In this document: positions 26,754-36,047 of the stretch, piece by piece | How positions within the stretch are numbered: position 1 is the first letter of the stretch | How the letters are laid out: the number at the start of each line of letters is the position of its first letter | Assembly (NCBI RefSeq): GCF_024347075.1 | Contig: NZ_AP024901.1 | Span: forward strand, 744,001 to 808,000 | Origin: Vibrio rarus | GTDB taxonomy: Bacteria > Pseudomonadota > Gammaproteobacteria > Enterobacterales > Vibrionaceae | Direction of reading: 5' to 3' | Length of the DNA: 64,000 nt | Translations under genes and position numbers: made by a program | Notes under the pieces: model-generated | Databases searched by the model: none | The model's input: the letters and a program-made list of their open reading frames with translations, nothing else | Told to the model about the DNA's origin: nothing

Positions 26754-28019
26754 TTGGTTGAAAGAGGGCAGGGGCTTAACGGTTTTTAAGTTAAACTCTC
26801 GCAAAATGGAATAAATGTGATCAAATAAGTCCGCTTGTGCTCGTTCGTAATCTTTGATGCTGGTTTTATTTACAAAACAGTAGATCTCTAAAGGCAAGCC
26901 AAAATGGTTGCTTTCTAATTGCCTTACCACAATGGTTAACTCTTGGATAACCGCAGGATGTGTAGCAAGGTAGCTTGCAATATATTCTCTAAAGCACCCC
27001 AGATTAGTCAGTCGTCTAAAGTTAACGGGGTCGGCATCTTGCGAAAGGGTTTGATTGTACTCTTGTATTTCTCGTTGCTTTCGCAAAATGTAGTTTTTTA
27101 GTAATCGAAAGCGCTGCATTTTTGCTAGTAATTCATCGTCTAGGAAAGTAATGCTTTCAGTATCAATAAAAATGGCTCTCTTAATGCGTCGTGCCCCCGT
27201 TTCTTCGATGCCATACCAATTGATAAAGGGTTCGCTTACTAAGGTTTGTGAAGGGATCATCGCGATAGTGTTATCCCAGTTTTTAACTTTTACCGTGGTG
27301 AGTGTCACTTCTTGTACTGTGCCGTCAACATTATGATTATCCAACTGAATCCATTCTCCAGTAGAAATCATTTTATTGGCAGCCAATTGAATGCCTGCAA
27401 TAAACCCAAGAATGGTATCTTTCATGACAAACGCAATCATGCCCGCCATGACACTGACTCCAGAGATGAGATATATAGGGGTGCGGTCAAGAATATGTGA
27501 GATGGTAAGTAGGCAGGCTAACGCCACAAAGCACAGTTTGAGAAACTGAATAATGCCGTGTAATGGCAAACGGTGGGCAAAGTGCTTATTGGCCAATACC
27601 ACCAGCACTAGGTCAAAAATACTAAATAAGGCCCTTAGAACAATGATAGCCGCGCCAATTTCTAGTAGTCCATTGAGTACCTGACCGAGTCCTCTTTCTT
27701 TTGGTACTATCAATTCAATAGAAGACATGAACAAGTAGTAGGGGATCAGTAGAGCGACTTTTTCTGCGGCGTGTTTACGCTTAATTACGAGGCGTATTTT
27801 TTCTGGATAATTTTTGCTGCTACTGCGTATAAAGGCGCGAGCAAAATGGCGTATTAGCAAATAGCATAATAGGGCAAAAAGCAAAGTGGTGAGCAGTAAC
27901 ATGATATCGGCAAAGATATTATGTCTGTCAAACTCAATACCCAATAGTAAGAGTAGGTCTAGCATAAAGTGTCCTAAATGCTCAGCTATACGCTGACCTG
28001 TGATGTGTTCCGCTTCCAT
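26751..28019 (-). CDS. MscS-type mechanosensitive channel, YbdG-like
   Basis: 422 residues. Several membrane helices (about 35-60, 85-105, 120-145, 165-190), the pore-lining MscS segment at about 190-220 (SVMAGMIAFVMKDTILGFIAG) and a cytosolic beta domain (GTVQEVTLTTVKVKNWDN, IPSQTLVSEPFINWYG). The layout and length match E. coli YbdG/MscM, a low-abundance channel for osmotic downshock. The neighbouring position to parB2 is, to my memory, kept in V. cholerae. Confidence 0.9.
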   Translation of the reverse strand: MEAEHITGQRIAEHLGHFMLDLLLLLGIEFDRHNIFADIMLLLTTLLFALLCYLLIRHFARAFIRSSSKNYPEKIRLVIKRKHAAEKVALLIPYYLFMSSIELIVPKERGLGQVLNGLLEIGAAIIVLRALFSIFDLVLVVLANKHFAHRLPLHGIIQFLKLCFVALACLLTISHILDRTPIYLISGVSVMAGMIAFVMKDTILGFIAGIQLAANKMISTGEWIQLDNHNVDGTVQEVTLTTVKVKNWDNTIAMIPSQTLVSEPFINWYGIEETGARRIKRAIFIDTESITFLDDELLAKMQRFRLLKNYILRKQREIQEYNQTLSQDADPVNFRRLTNLGCFREYIASYLATHPAVIQELTIVVRQLESNHFGLPLEIYCFVNKTSIKDYERAQADLFDHIYSILREFNLKTVKPLPSFNQ

Positions 28020-28337
28020 TCAAACAAACCTCCATGTGTTTCTTTTATCCTATACTAAGCCTCTGTTTATAAAAGAATGACGTGTTATCTTTGCGGGGTG
28101 GGTTGTGCTCAATATTATTGCGCTGTTATCCCATCATCATAAGTAAGTGCCCAACAATAACCCAATAGCGCTGGATAAACGTTTGACAGCAAGGCGAATA
28201 TGTTTGGTTAGACAATTAAAAACGTCAACGCGGTTTTCAAGTGTTTTAATGCGTTAGACCGATTGGAGACGGACTACGATTGCCATTAATAATGCTCTAG
28301 ATTCTGCTATTCTATGCCAATCATATTGGTAGCTTAG
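28020..28337. other. Intergenic region between divergent ybdG-like and tmcA genes
   Basis: 318 bases that must hold both promoters. Two imperfect stretches of A/T-rich sequence; no ORF, hairpin terminator or known operator seen. Confidence 0.4.
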
Positions 28338-30416
28338 GTGATTGTTTTGCCATTTCATATTCATGTTCAGCAACTGCTCGCTTTACAACAGCAAGCTCGT
28401 TCTACGCAGCACCGTGTTGCCGTCGTATTAGAAGGAGAGCGTCAATGGCAAAGTCAGGTATTACAAAGCCTTGGTGCGTTGCACCAGTACCATAATGGCA
28501 TTCTATTAACGGCAAGGGACCCATATGAGGGTGACAGGGATAAGTTAGACTTGCCTTTTACTCAAAGCCTTACTTTCAAGCAAGCTCGTCAGAAGTTAGG
28601 TCAAGAGTCCGATATTATTATTGCGGACTTGAATGCCCCTTTTGATGCCAATGGTTTTACCGCTATTTGTGGCACGCTAAAAGGCGGTGCTTTACTGATT
28701 GTTTTACCGCGCACTTTACCTAACAGTACATCTGATCTTTGGTTGCAAACTGCCTTTCAATCTTTTCATCAAATACAACAGCATGGCCCTTGTGGATTAT
28801 TTGACGCGGCTAAGTTTGAGGGTCATAACATTGATCCCTTTACTGAACAGCGCCAAGCCATAGAGGCGGTACAAAAGGTGTTAACAGGACATAGAAAGCG
28901 CCCTTTGGTGATTACCGCTGATAGAGGGCGCGGTAAATCCACAGCGCTAGGTATCGCTGCCGCGCAAATCATTTCACACACAGATAAAACCTTATTAGTC
29001 ACCGCGCCAAGTACACAAGCGGTGAAGACGCTGTTTGAACATGCGCGTCAGCAATTACATTTACCAGCACAGCAAGGTTATGTAATTACTTCCGAGACTG
29101 GGGGATGCCTGCGTTTTATTGCCCCAGACGAGTTACTCAACGAACAACCTCATTGCGATTTATTGTTGGTAGATGAAGCCGCTGCTATTCCGTTACCTTT
29201 ATTACAAGGCATGGTTGAACGTTATCACCGAGCGTGTTTTGCCACTACGGTGCACGGATATGAAGGGTGCGGTCGTGGGTTTAGCATTAAATTTTCCCCT
29301 TGGCTAAATCAACATCGACCCGGCTGGCAATCATTACAGTTAACGCAACCGATTCGTTGGAACCGAGGGGATCCATTGGAAGCATGGTTATTTGATACGT
29401 TTTTACTTAATGCGGAGGTTGAACCTGTAACGTTACCACCGTTGACATCCTTACAGCTCGAAAAGCTGCAACTGGATAATATTGAACGACCGTCCCCAGC
29501 ACTGCGACAGGCGTTTGGTTTGTTGGTCACCGCTCATTATCAAACGTCGCCGAACGACTTATTTCAGCTCCTTGATGACCCTAAAGCGGCCTTGTATCAA
29601 GTTGTACAAGATCAGCGAGTTATTGGGGTGGTGTTAGGTTACTTAGAAGGTGGCCTAGCAGAGTCGTTATTAGATGACATTCAGTTAGGCCGTAGAAGGC
29701 CCGCTGGGCACTTAGTGCCAGTGTCGTTAACTCATCACCTTGCTGATAACCGTCCTGCTGTTGAACCCAGCTTAAGAGTGATGCGCATTGCCGTTCATCC
29801 CGACTGTCAAGGGCAAGGCATTGGCCACTTGATGCTAGAGCAACTGTGCCAACGACTGCACAAGCAAGTGGCTTATATTTCTACCTGCTTTGGCGTAACC
29901 GAGCAATTACTGCATTTTTGGCTCAGCAATTCGTTTTCCTCCGTAAGACTAGGAGCAAAGCAAGATCAAGCCAGTGGCTGTTTTTCTCTCACCATGATTA
30001 AAACTTTAGGTGCTAAAGAGTCGCATCAACACTGGTCAAAACAGGCCAAAGTCCAGTTAATTGACACTCTTATTGATACCGCCAGTGATGCTCACCAACC
30101 TCTTGTCACGCCCGTGTTACTTGCGCTATTACAACCTCGCGCAACCGTCTCATTGTGTGACGAGCAGCGATTGTATCGTTTAGTGTCTAATTACACTTTA
30201 GGCGGGGCAAGTTTTGAAGGGACACGTATTTGGGTGCAGCAACTATTACTTAGGCACATTAAACATGTTGATTTATCAAAGGTGAATTTGATAGCTGATC
30301 TATGTATAAAAAAACAAACTTGGGCCACTATTTGTCGCAGTTATGGATTTACTGGTCGCAAACAAGCGGAGAGCCATTACAAGACACTGATTATAGAGCA
30401 TCTTCTGCATCGCTAA
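28338..30416 (+). CDS. tmcA: tRNA(Met) cytidine acetyltransferase TmcA
   Basis: 692 residues; family length about 670. Makes N4-acetylcytidine at the wobble base of elongator tRNA-Met, using acetyl-CoA and ATP/GTP. P-loop TADRGRGKSTALG (about 195), VDEAAAIPLPLL, GYEGCGRGF of the RecD/DUF699-like helicase core, a GNAT domain with HPDCQGQGIGHLM (about 485) and a C-terminal tRNA-binding part. Start taken as GTG 28338. The stop codon TAA overlaps the first base of a parS2 site. Followed by a second parS2 and a terminator. Confidence 0.94.
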   Translation: MIVLPFHIHVQQLLALQQQARSTQHRVAVVLEGERQWQSQVLQSLGALHQYHNGILLTARDPYEGDRDKLDLPFTQSLTFKQARQKLGQESDIIIADLNAPFDANGFTAICGTLKGGALLIVLPRTLPNSTSDLWLQTAFQSFHQIQQHGPCGLFDAAKFEGHNIDPFTEQRQAIEAVQKVLTGHRKRPLVITADRGRGKSTALGIAAAQIISHTDKTLLVTAPSTQAVKTLFEHARQQLHLPAQQGYVITSETGGCLRFIAPDELLNEQPHCDLLLVDEAAAIPLPLLQGMVERYHRACFATTVHGYEGCGRGFSIKFSPWLNQHRPGWQSLQLTQPIRWNRGDPLEAWLFDTFLLNAEVEPVTLPPLTSLQLEKLQLDNIERPSPALRQAFGLLVTAHYQTSPNDLFQLLDDPKAALYQVVQDQRVIGVVLGYLEGGLAESLLDDIQLGRRRPAGHLVPVSLTHHLADNRPAVEPSLRVMRIAVHPDCQGQGIGHLMLEQLCQRLHKQVAYISTCFGVTEQLLHFWLSNSFSSVRLGAKQDQASGCFSLTMIKTLGAKESHQHWSKQAKVQLIDTLIDTASDAHQPLVTPVLLALLQPRATVSLCDEQRLYRLVSNYTLGGASFEGTRIWVQQLLLRHIKHVDLSKVNLIADLCIKKQTWATICRSYGFTGRKQAESHYKTLIIEHLLHR

Positions 30417-30430
30417 TTTACACTGTAAAT
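30416..30430. other. parS2: parS2-type centromere site 4 (ATTTACACTGTAAAT)
   Basis: Perfect consensus; starts at the last base of the tmcA stop codon. Confidence 0.88.
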
Positions 30431-30454
30431 TGAGGTGTTTGCTGAGGAAGGGCA

Positions 30455-30469
30455 ATTTACACTGTAAAT
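30455..30469. other. parS2: parS2-type centromere site 5 (ATTTACACTGTAAAT)
   Basis: Identical to site 4 and 39 bases from it, the closest pair in the window. Confidence 0.88.
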
Positions 30470-30485
30470 TGTCAGAGATTTATAG

Positions 30486-30516
30486 AAGGGCCGTGGATTT
30501 CACGGCCCTTTTTTTT
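30486..30516 (+). terminator. Rho-independent terminator of tmcA
   Basis: AAGGGCCGTG-GATTT-CACGGCCCTT stem-loop followed by eight T. Confidence 0.95.
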
Positions 30517-30520
30517 AATG

Positions 30521-30667
30521 CCTATCATACTAAGTCAGTGATCAGGAAAAATGCTCAAAAAAAGGGAGCATTTTCCGATAAGTCGTTATTCTACAATTAA
30601 AAATTCTAACGCAGTTATCGAGTATGTTAACAAGCTAGAATGACCCGTTATTTAGTTCGATTGCTAT
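30521..30667 (+). mobile_element. MITE-like element, copy 2 (diverged)
   Basis: Carries the shared core (CGATAAGTCGTTATTCTACA, ATTCTAACGCAGTTATCGAG) but lacks about 15 bases near its left end and has degenerate ends (TATCATAC / CGATTGCTAT). Oldest-looking of the five copies. It is followed directly by parS2 site 6. Confidence 0.75.
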
Positions 30668-30668
30668 A

Positions 30669-30683
30669 ATTTACACTGTAAAT
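30669..30683. other. parS2: parS2-type centromere site 6 (ATTTACACTGTAAAT)
   Basis: Perfect consensus, two bases beyond the lapB stop codon. Confidence 0.88.
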
Positions 30684-30685
30684 AG

Positions 30686-32803
30686 CTATTGGTTCACACT
30701 CTTTAGGTTGCCTTTTTTTAGCTCCGCCATCACCTTTTCTTTTGGCCCATCGGCAACGATTGTGCCAGCACTCATCACAATAAGGCGATCCACTACCTCA
30801 AGCATAGATGTTTTATGAGTAATGAGAATCAAGGTTTCCTCTTTTGATAATTGTTTTAACTCATTTTTAAATAAAGCTTCTGCTCGATTATCCATAGCAC
30901 TGGTTGGCTCATCGAGCAGTAAAACCGGAGGGCGACCCAATAAGGCTCTAGCCACTGCCACCGCTTGCCGTTGTCCACCAGAGAGCAATTGCCCGCCTTC
31001 ACCCACTTGCCTTTCTAATCCTGCTGGGTCTTTCATTGTAAACTCTGTCACGCCTGCCCGTTGCGCCGCCAACATGATTTCATTATCTTCAGCTAATTGT
31101 TTACCAAGGGTAATGTTGTCGCGTATAGAACCATAAAATAAGGTGATGTCCTGCGGAACACAGCCTATGTTGGTTCGTATATCGCTATGATGTAATTGTT
31201 GTATATCAGTGTCATCAATGCGTACATGCCCTTCTGTCGGTTTATAAAGGCCCATAATTAAACGTTCAAGGGTGGTTTTACCTGAGCCGATACGTCCAAT
31301 AATAGCAACTTTCTCCCCAGGACGAATAGTGAGGTTAAGATCGCGAATAGAGGTTACGGGGGCGTCAGGGTAGCTAAAGGTGACGTTATCGAGTTCTATC
31401 TTTCCTTGTATAACGGGTCTGTGGATATAGCGCTTATTTTCTTCTTGTTCATCAGGCATGTTCATCACTTGCTCAATAATGGTCATGGACGACTTGGCTT
31501 GGTTGTAACGAGTGGAAAGCAATGCCACTTGCACCAAAGGACCTATCGCTCGGCCACTGAGCATGGTGGCCGCTATTAAGCCACCCATGGTTAACTCACC
31601 TTCAGAAATAAGGTAGACCCCCATAATCAACATCCCAATATTAGAGGTTTGTTGTAAAAAGCCTGCTGAGTTTTGCACGCTATCAGTAATGCGACGGCTT
31701 TTAATATTCCAATTGGCCATGTGCGCCACCGCTTCTTCCCAGCGGTACTGAAACTGGCTCTGTGCACCAAATATTTTTAAAGACTCTAAGCCTGCCAGGC
31801 TTTCTATTAAGTTGGCGTATTTTTGTGATGCTAAACGAGAGCCTTCTTCAATACTGTTTCTTAACGGGCGCTGAATCAGCAAAGAATGCAATATCAGTAG
31901 CGAAACACACACTATAGGTACTAACACAACGTTGCCAGCTATAAGCCAAATGACAAATAAAAACAATAAAGCAAAGGGTAGGTCAATAAGTGCGGCAATG
32001 GTGGCAGAGGTAAAAAATTCTCTAATGGATTCAAACTCTTGCAGATGCCTTGCAAATGCGCCTACAGAAGGAGGGCGAGCCTCCATGCGAATGCCCATCA
32101 CTTTGCTAAACAGTTTAGATGAAATAATAATGTCAGACTTTTTACCTGCCACATCAATAAAATAGCTGCGCAAAGATTTAAGTAATAAATCAAAAATAAA
32201 GATAACGACAATGCCACTAGCGAGCACCCATAAGGACTCAAACGCTAAGTTAGGCACGACTTTGTCGTAGACAATTCGTGTAAACAGCGGTGTTGCTATA
32301 GCAAAGATGTTGATCAATATGGAAGCAATCAGTACATCGCGATAAATGGAGCGCGACTCTTTCAATGTCCCCCAAAACCAATGACCACTGCGTGTTTTTA
32401 AAATTTCAGGGGAGCGTTGATCATAGCGAAATTGTTTTTTGATTAAAAAATAGCGACCACTGTATTCCACTGTTAATTCTTGCAGTGAAATGGTGGTAGC
32501 AACAAAGCCATTTTTGGGGCTGACAATTTCTGCTTGGCCTGTGTCTGTGTTGATACTCAGTAATACGCAAGCTTCATCTTCACCGGTTAACAATATGGCG
32601 GGCAAAACCAGATCCGATACTTGGTTTAAAGACGCGGATTGTTCTTTTGCGACTAAACCGGCTCTTTCTGCTGCTCTAGGAAAAAGAATAGGTGTGAGTT
32701 TTCCATCCGGTAAAGGCAATCCATTGATAAGTGCTTGAGGAGAGTTTGACAGACCATAGTAGCGACTGACATAAATCAGGGAGTGAAGTAATGAGTCTTT
32801 CAT
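30686..32803 (-). CDS. lapB: Type I secretion ABC transporter, LapB-like
   Basis: 705 residues: N-terminal C39-like domain without the peptidase Cys (about 1-130), six-helix membrane domain (about 150-430), ATPase with Walker A GRIGSGKTT (about 507), signature LSGGQRQ (about 606) and Walker B PVLLLDEPTSAMD. This layout is that of LapB/RtxB-type exporters of large RTX adhesins. It is downstream of lapC on the same strand, 172 bases away. No adhesin gene, lapE channel or lapD/lapG pair is in the window, so the cargo must be elsewhere. Confidence 0.9.
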   Translation of the reverse strand: MKDSLLHSLIYVSRYYGLSNSPQALINGLPLPDGKLTPILFPRAAERAGLVAKEQSASLNQVSDLVLPAILLTGEDEACVLLSINTDTGQAEIVSPKNGFVATTISLQELTVEYSGRYFLIKKQFRYDQRSPEILKTRSGHWFWGTLKESRSIYRDVLIASILINIFAIATPLFTRIVYDKVVPNLAFESLWVLASGIVVIFIFDLLLKSLRSYFIDVAGKKSDIIISSKLFSKVMGIRMEARPPSVGAFARHLQEFESIREFFTSATIAALIDLPFALLFLFVIWLIAGNVVLVPIVCVSLLILHSLLIQRPLRNSIEEGSRLASQKYANLIESLAGLESLKIFGAQSQFQYRWEEAVAHMANWNIKSRRITDSVQNSAGFLQQTSNIGMLIMGVYLISEGELTMGGLIAATMLSGRAIGPLVQVALLSTRYNQAKSSMTIIEQVMNMPDEQEENKRYIHRPVIQGKIELDNVTFSYPDAPVTSIRDLNLTIRPGEKVAIIGRIGSGKTTLERLIMGLYKPTEGHVRIDDTDIQQLHHSDIRTNIGCVPQDITLFYGSIRDNITLGKQLAEDNEIMLAAQRAGVTEFTMKDPAGLERQVGEGGQLLSGGQRQAVAVARALLGRPPVLLLDEPTSAMDNRAEALFKNELKQLSKEETLILITHKTSMLEVVDRLIVMSAGTIVADGPKEKVMAELKKGNLKSVNQ

Positions 32804-32936
32804 TGATTGTCATCCTTGGCAACGCCTTGTTATTTATAATAATTATTTGTGGCTGTTTAAATTTAGATAGAGATATTGTCTTAAACAAAGCATGTTTTAC
32901 TTAATGGGCTATGGTTAACATGGCAATGAATGCCAC

Positions 32937-32956
32937 CTTGATCATGCTTTCGTAAA
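32937..32956 (-). other. Isolated RctB-type 20-mer between lapC and lapB
   Basis: CTTGATCATGCTTTCGTAAA, the exact inverse of the 20-mer at 21052-21071. It contains the ATGATCAAG iteron core and lies about 9.6 kb right of the origin array. An outlying RctB site is inferred. Confidence 0.6.
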
Positions 32957-32975
32957 TTGTGCTTGTAGCGTGAAC

Positions 32976-34367
32976 TTATTCACGTAATGCCTTTCCTTTA
33001 ACGCTGAGTACCGGTTTAAGCAAATAATCCAATACAGTGCGTTTTCCGGTAATGATATCTACGGATGCCGTCATTCCAGGGATGATAGGCAGTTGTCCTT
33101 CAGAGCCAAACTCCGTTTGTTCGGTATGAATTCGCACTAAATAAAAGCTGTTACCTTCTTCATCTTGAATGGTATCGGCACTGATATGGTTAACGGTGCC
33201 GTTGAGGCCGCCATATTTAGTAAAGTCATAAGCGCTAAATTTAACTATGGCAGGTAAGCCAGGACGCAGGAAAGCAATGTCTTGTGGGGCTATTTCTGCT
33301 TCAACAACTAACTTATCTTCACTAGGTACGATTTCGATAAGATCCATACCAGGCTGAATAACGCCCCCAACAGTGTTGGTATAAAGTGTTTTTATGGTAC
33401 CTGTTACAGGAGAGGTGACTATGGTGCGGCTAACTCTATCTTCTAAACCAATGGTACTTTGGGTAATAGAGGACAATTCATCTTGGCTGAGGTTAAGTTT
33501 TTCTTGTTGTTCAGAGCGAAAATTAAGAGCGGCATCCACGCGGCTGAGTAGCTTTTCTCTAATCGCCGCATTAATTACAGGAACTTGTCCTCTGGCTGAG
33601 TCTAATTCCCTTTTAGTGTCATTGAGTTGACGTTTTAACTTTATGAACTCAATCTTAGGGACGATGCCTTCTTCGGCTAAAGGTGCCATGAGATCGTATT
33701 CGTTTTTAGCAAAGTCGTACCCTTGCTGTAAATTGGATATACGACCACGGATCTCATTAAGATCTTGAATTTTTTGCTCAACTCTTTGATCCAGTACTCT
33801 AATTTGATTTTTTAAGTTATTGATATCTTGTCGATATTCCGCGCGTTGTCTGGCGGCGAGTTTAGGTTGATTTTCAGTAAATTTTACCGGGTAAACCAGT
33901 TTATCATTATGAATGATGACACTATTACGCCAGTTGCCAATGGTTACGTTCTCTTTGACTTCGATACTGGCGACGGAAGCGGAAAGTTGCAAAACTTTAG
34001 CCGTTAGATTGTAAACTTGTTGTTCACGTTCGCGAAAATCTGAGCGGAAACGGGTGTCATCAATAAGCAGTAACTGCTGCCCTTGAGTTACTTTTTCTCC
34101 TTCACGTACTAAAATTTGCTTAACCAGTCCCCCTTCAAGATTCTGCACTACTTGTACTTGGCTAGAAGGGATAACTTTGCCGTTGCCGATAGTGACTTTA
34201 TCGATTTCTGCCCAATTTGCCCAAGCGATAGCACAAGCAAAAAAGAGCAAGACGAACCACAGCAGTAGCCGAGCATTCGAAGGGGTATTTAAAAGCAGAG
34301 CTGCAGTTTTATCATCCACATACTCTAATTCGGTGCGACCAAGATTTTTTAGTTTCTCTTGACTCAT
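32976..34367 (-). CDS. lapC: Type I secretion membrane fusion protein, LapC-like
   Basis: 463 residues of the HlyD type I secretion family. One membrane helix (about 33-52, LLLWFVLLFFACAIAWANWA), lipoyl motif (GGLVKQILVREGEKVTQGQ), long coiled coil (about 170-300), second lipoyl half (IVTSPVTGTIKTLYTNTVGG) and C-terminal IPGMTASVDIITGKRTVLDYLLKP, the conserved end that interacts with the exporter. Works with LapB in one operon; presumably lapC is read first. Confidence 0.92.
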   Translation of the reverse strand: MSQEKLKNLGRTELEYVDDKTAALLLNTPSNARLLLWFVLLFFACAIAWANWAEIDKVTIGNGKVIPSSQVQVVQNLEGGLVKQILVREGEKVTQGQQLLLIDDTRFRSDFREREQQVYNLTAKVLQLSASVASIEVKENVTIGNWRNSVIIHNDKLVYPVKFTENQPKLAARQRAEYRQDINNLKNQIRVLDQRVEQKIQDLNEIRGRISNLQQGYDFAKNEYDLMAPLAEEGIVPKIEFIKLKRQLNDTKRELDSARGQVPVINAAIREKLLSRVDAALNFRSEQQEKLNLSQDELSSITQSTIGLEDRVSRTIVTSPVTGTIKTLYTNTVGGVIQPGMDLIEIVPSEDKLVVEAEIAPQDIAFLRPGLPAIVKFSAYDFTKYGGLNGTVNHISADTIQDEEGNSFYLVRIHTEQTEFGSEGQLPIIPGMTASVDIITGKRTVLDYLLKPVLSVKGKALRE

Positions 34368-34698
34368 AGGCCATCCATTTGCACATTGAGTGAACGAGGG
34401 AGTGAGTTACCTAACGCTAATATTTATCGCCATTAGGTCTACTTATACTATGTTGAACCGAGAGTAATGTTAAGTAAATGTAGTGATATTGTTTTAATTT
34501 TTTGAGGTAAATAGTGATGTAGGCACTTGAATTTTAAATATTTAAGGAACATAAACTGCAACGGTTGCCTAGTAAGGGAAAAAGCGATGAATAAATTAGC
34601 GATTGATTCAGTTTGATCGGTAATATGATCAAATCCTTCTTGAGTTATTTTACGTTGACGCGCAATATTTGATAAACGTGATTTAAGGGTATTAACAA
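34368..34698. other. Intergenic region between divergent lapC and pdxH
   Basis: 331 bases, AT-rich. ATATGATCAAAT near 34625 resembles an RctB iteron core. Nothing else recognised. Confidence 0.35.
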
Positions 34699-35340
34699 AT
34701 GAAGTTAACGGATATTCGCCGTGATTACATGCTAGGTGGTTTACGCCGCAAGGATTTGCAAGACAATCCTGTACAGCAGTTCAATATATGGTTAGAGCAA
34801 GCAATAGAAGCTAACTTAACGGATCCTACTGCAATGACAGTGGCTACAGTTGATGATCGCGGTCAGCCGTATCAGCGCATTGTGTTGTTAAAAACATTAG
34901 ATGAACGTGGCTTTGTGTTTTATACCAACCTTGGCAGTCGTAAAGCGATTCATCTTAAACAGAACAATCGCATTAGCTTGCATTTTCCTTGGCATCCATT
35001 GGAACGACAAGTTCATGTAACCGGTGTTGCTGAAAAGCTTACTGCCGCTGAAAACTTTAAATATTTCACTTCTCGCCCTAAAGAGAGTCAATTAGCGGCT
35101 ATCGCCAGCAAGCAAAGTTCGCGTATTTCTGCTCGTGGGATTTTAGAAGGCAAGTTTTTAGAATTGAAGAAAAAATTTGCTGACGGAGAAATTCCAGTAC
35201 CTTCTTTTTGGGGAGGCTACCGCATTAAAATAGAGTCTATTGAGTTTTGGCAAGGGGGAGCAAACCGCTTGCATGATAGGTTTATTTATACCCGTGCCGA
35301 TGAAGAACAAGGGTGGGACATTGAGCGTCTTGCGCCATAA
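34699..35340 (+). CDS. pdxH: Pyridoxine/pyridoxamine 5'-phosphate oxidase
   Basis: 213 residues, normal for PdxH. FMN-dependent oxidation of pyridoxine- or pyridoxamine-phosphate to pyridoxal 5'-phosphate. Seen: [41 protein letters not shown], and the C-terminal [24 protein letters not shown] with the conserved Arg/His. The stop codon is followed directly by a parS2 site. Confidence 0.96.
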   Translation: MKLTDIRRDYMLGGLRRKDLQDNPVQQFNIWLEQAIEANLTDPTAMTVATVDDRGQPYQRIVLLKTLDERGFVFYTNLGSRKAIHLKQNNRISLHFPWHPLERQVHVTGVAEKLTAAENFKYFTSRPKESQLAAIASKQSSRISARGILEGKFLELKKKFADGEIPVPSFWGGYRIKIESIEFWQGGANRLHDRFIYTRADEEQGWDIERLAP

Positions 35341-35354
35341 TTTACACTGTAAAC
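35340..35354. other. parS2: parS2-type centromere site 7 (ATTTACACTGTAAAC)
   Basis: Matches the consensus; begins at the last base of the pdxH stop codon, as site 4 does at tmcA. It is the farthest right of the seven. Confidence 0.86.
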
Positions 35355-35383
35355 ATTAATGAAGAACGAAAGAGGAGAAATAT

Positions 35384-35782
35384 ATGTCAGGTATTACTGA
35401 GCTATCTGAACTATTGACATCAATGGAGCCACAACTAAAAGATACTGAATATGTATTTTGTACGGTGCAAGGAAAAATGGCCGAGTTTACGGCGTTGAAT
35501 CCTATTGCAACTTTCATTGAACCTGAAGGGCTGACATTGGTGTTAGATAAGCGTGATGCACAGGCGCATGACTTAGCATTTGATGGATGCTTTAAGCAGA
35601 TTATTTTAACGGTGCATTCCAGCCTTGAAGCTGTGGGTCTAACGGCCGCGGTTTCTACTAAACTTGCTGAAAAGGGGATTAGTGCTAATGTGATTGCCGC
35701 TTTCTATCACGATCATATTTTTGTTCCTGTGGCTAAAGCAGAAACGGCATTAAATGCTTTACTTGAGTTTAAGAACGCGTAG
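35384..35782 (+). CDS. ACT-domain protein
   Basis: 132 residues, small two-part ACT fold: MSGITELSELLTSMEPQL, then VFCTVQGKM and LEAVGLTAAVSTKLAEKGISANVIAAFYHDHIFVP (quoted parts), a pattern typical of the ACT_7/DUF2241 family of vibrios and other proteobacteria. ACT domains bind amino acids. Follows pdxH with a strong AGGAGA site and may be cotranscribed. Function unproven. Confidence 0.85.
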   Translation: MSGITELSELLTSMEPQLKDTEYVFCTVQGKMAEFTALNPIATFIEPEGLTLVLDKRDAQAHDLAFDGCFKQIILTVHSSLEAVGLTAAVSTKLAEKGISANVIAAFYHDHIFVPVAKAETALNALLEFKNA

Positions 35783-35793
35783 TTGCGACTCAT

Positions 35794-35951
35794 ATCAATC
35801 GTACTGAATAACGGGTCATTCTAGCTTGTTAACATACTCGATAACTGCGTTAAAATTTTTGATTGTAGAATAACGACTTATTGAAAAATTTCGCCTTGTT
35901 TTTGAGCATTTTCCTGCGCTATTTCTGATCACTTACTTAGTGTGATTGGTA
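35794..35951 (-). mobile_element. MITE-like element, copy 3
   Basis: Inverted relative to copies 1 and 4; ends TATCAATC / GATTGGTA, flanked by TCA and TCG. Lies between the ACT gene and the btuB terminator. Confidence 0.82.
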
Positions 35952-35983
35952 TCGCTATTGGAAGCAAAGTGAGATTGAATAAA

Positions 35984-36012
35984 AAACCCGACTAGTAAGA
36001 GAGTCGGGTTTT
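35984..36012. terminator. Terminator downstream of btuB
   Basis: AAAACCCGACT / AGTCGGGTTTT hairpin with A run on the left and T run on the right, so it can work in both directions. Confidence 0.9.
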
Positions 36013-36047
36013 GTTTATTGGCTAAGACAGTTTTATTACGCTCAGTA

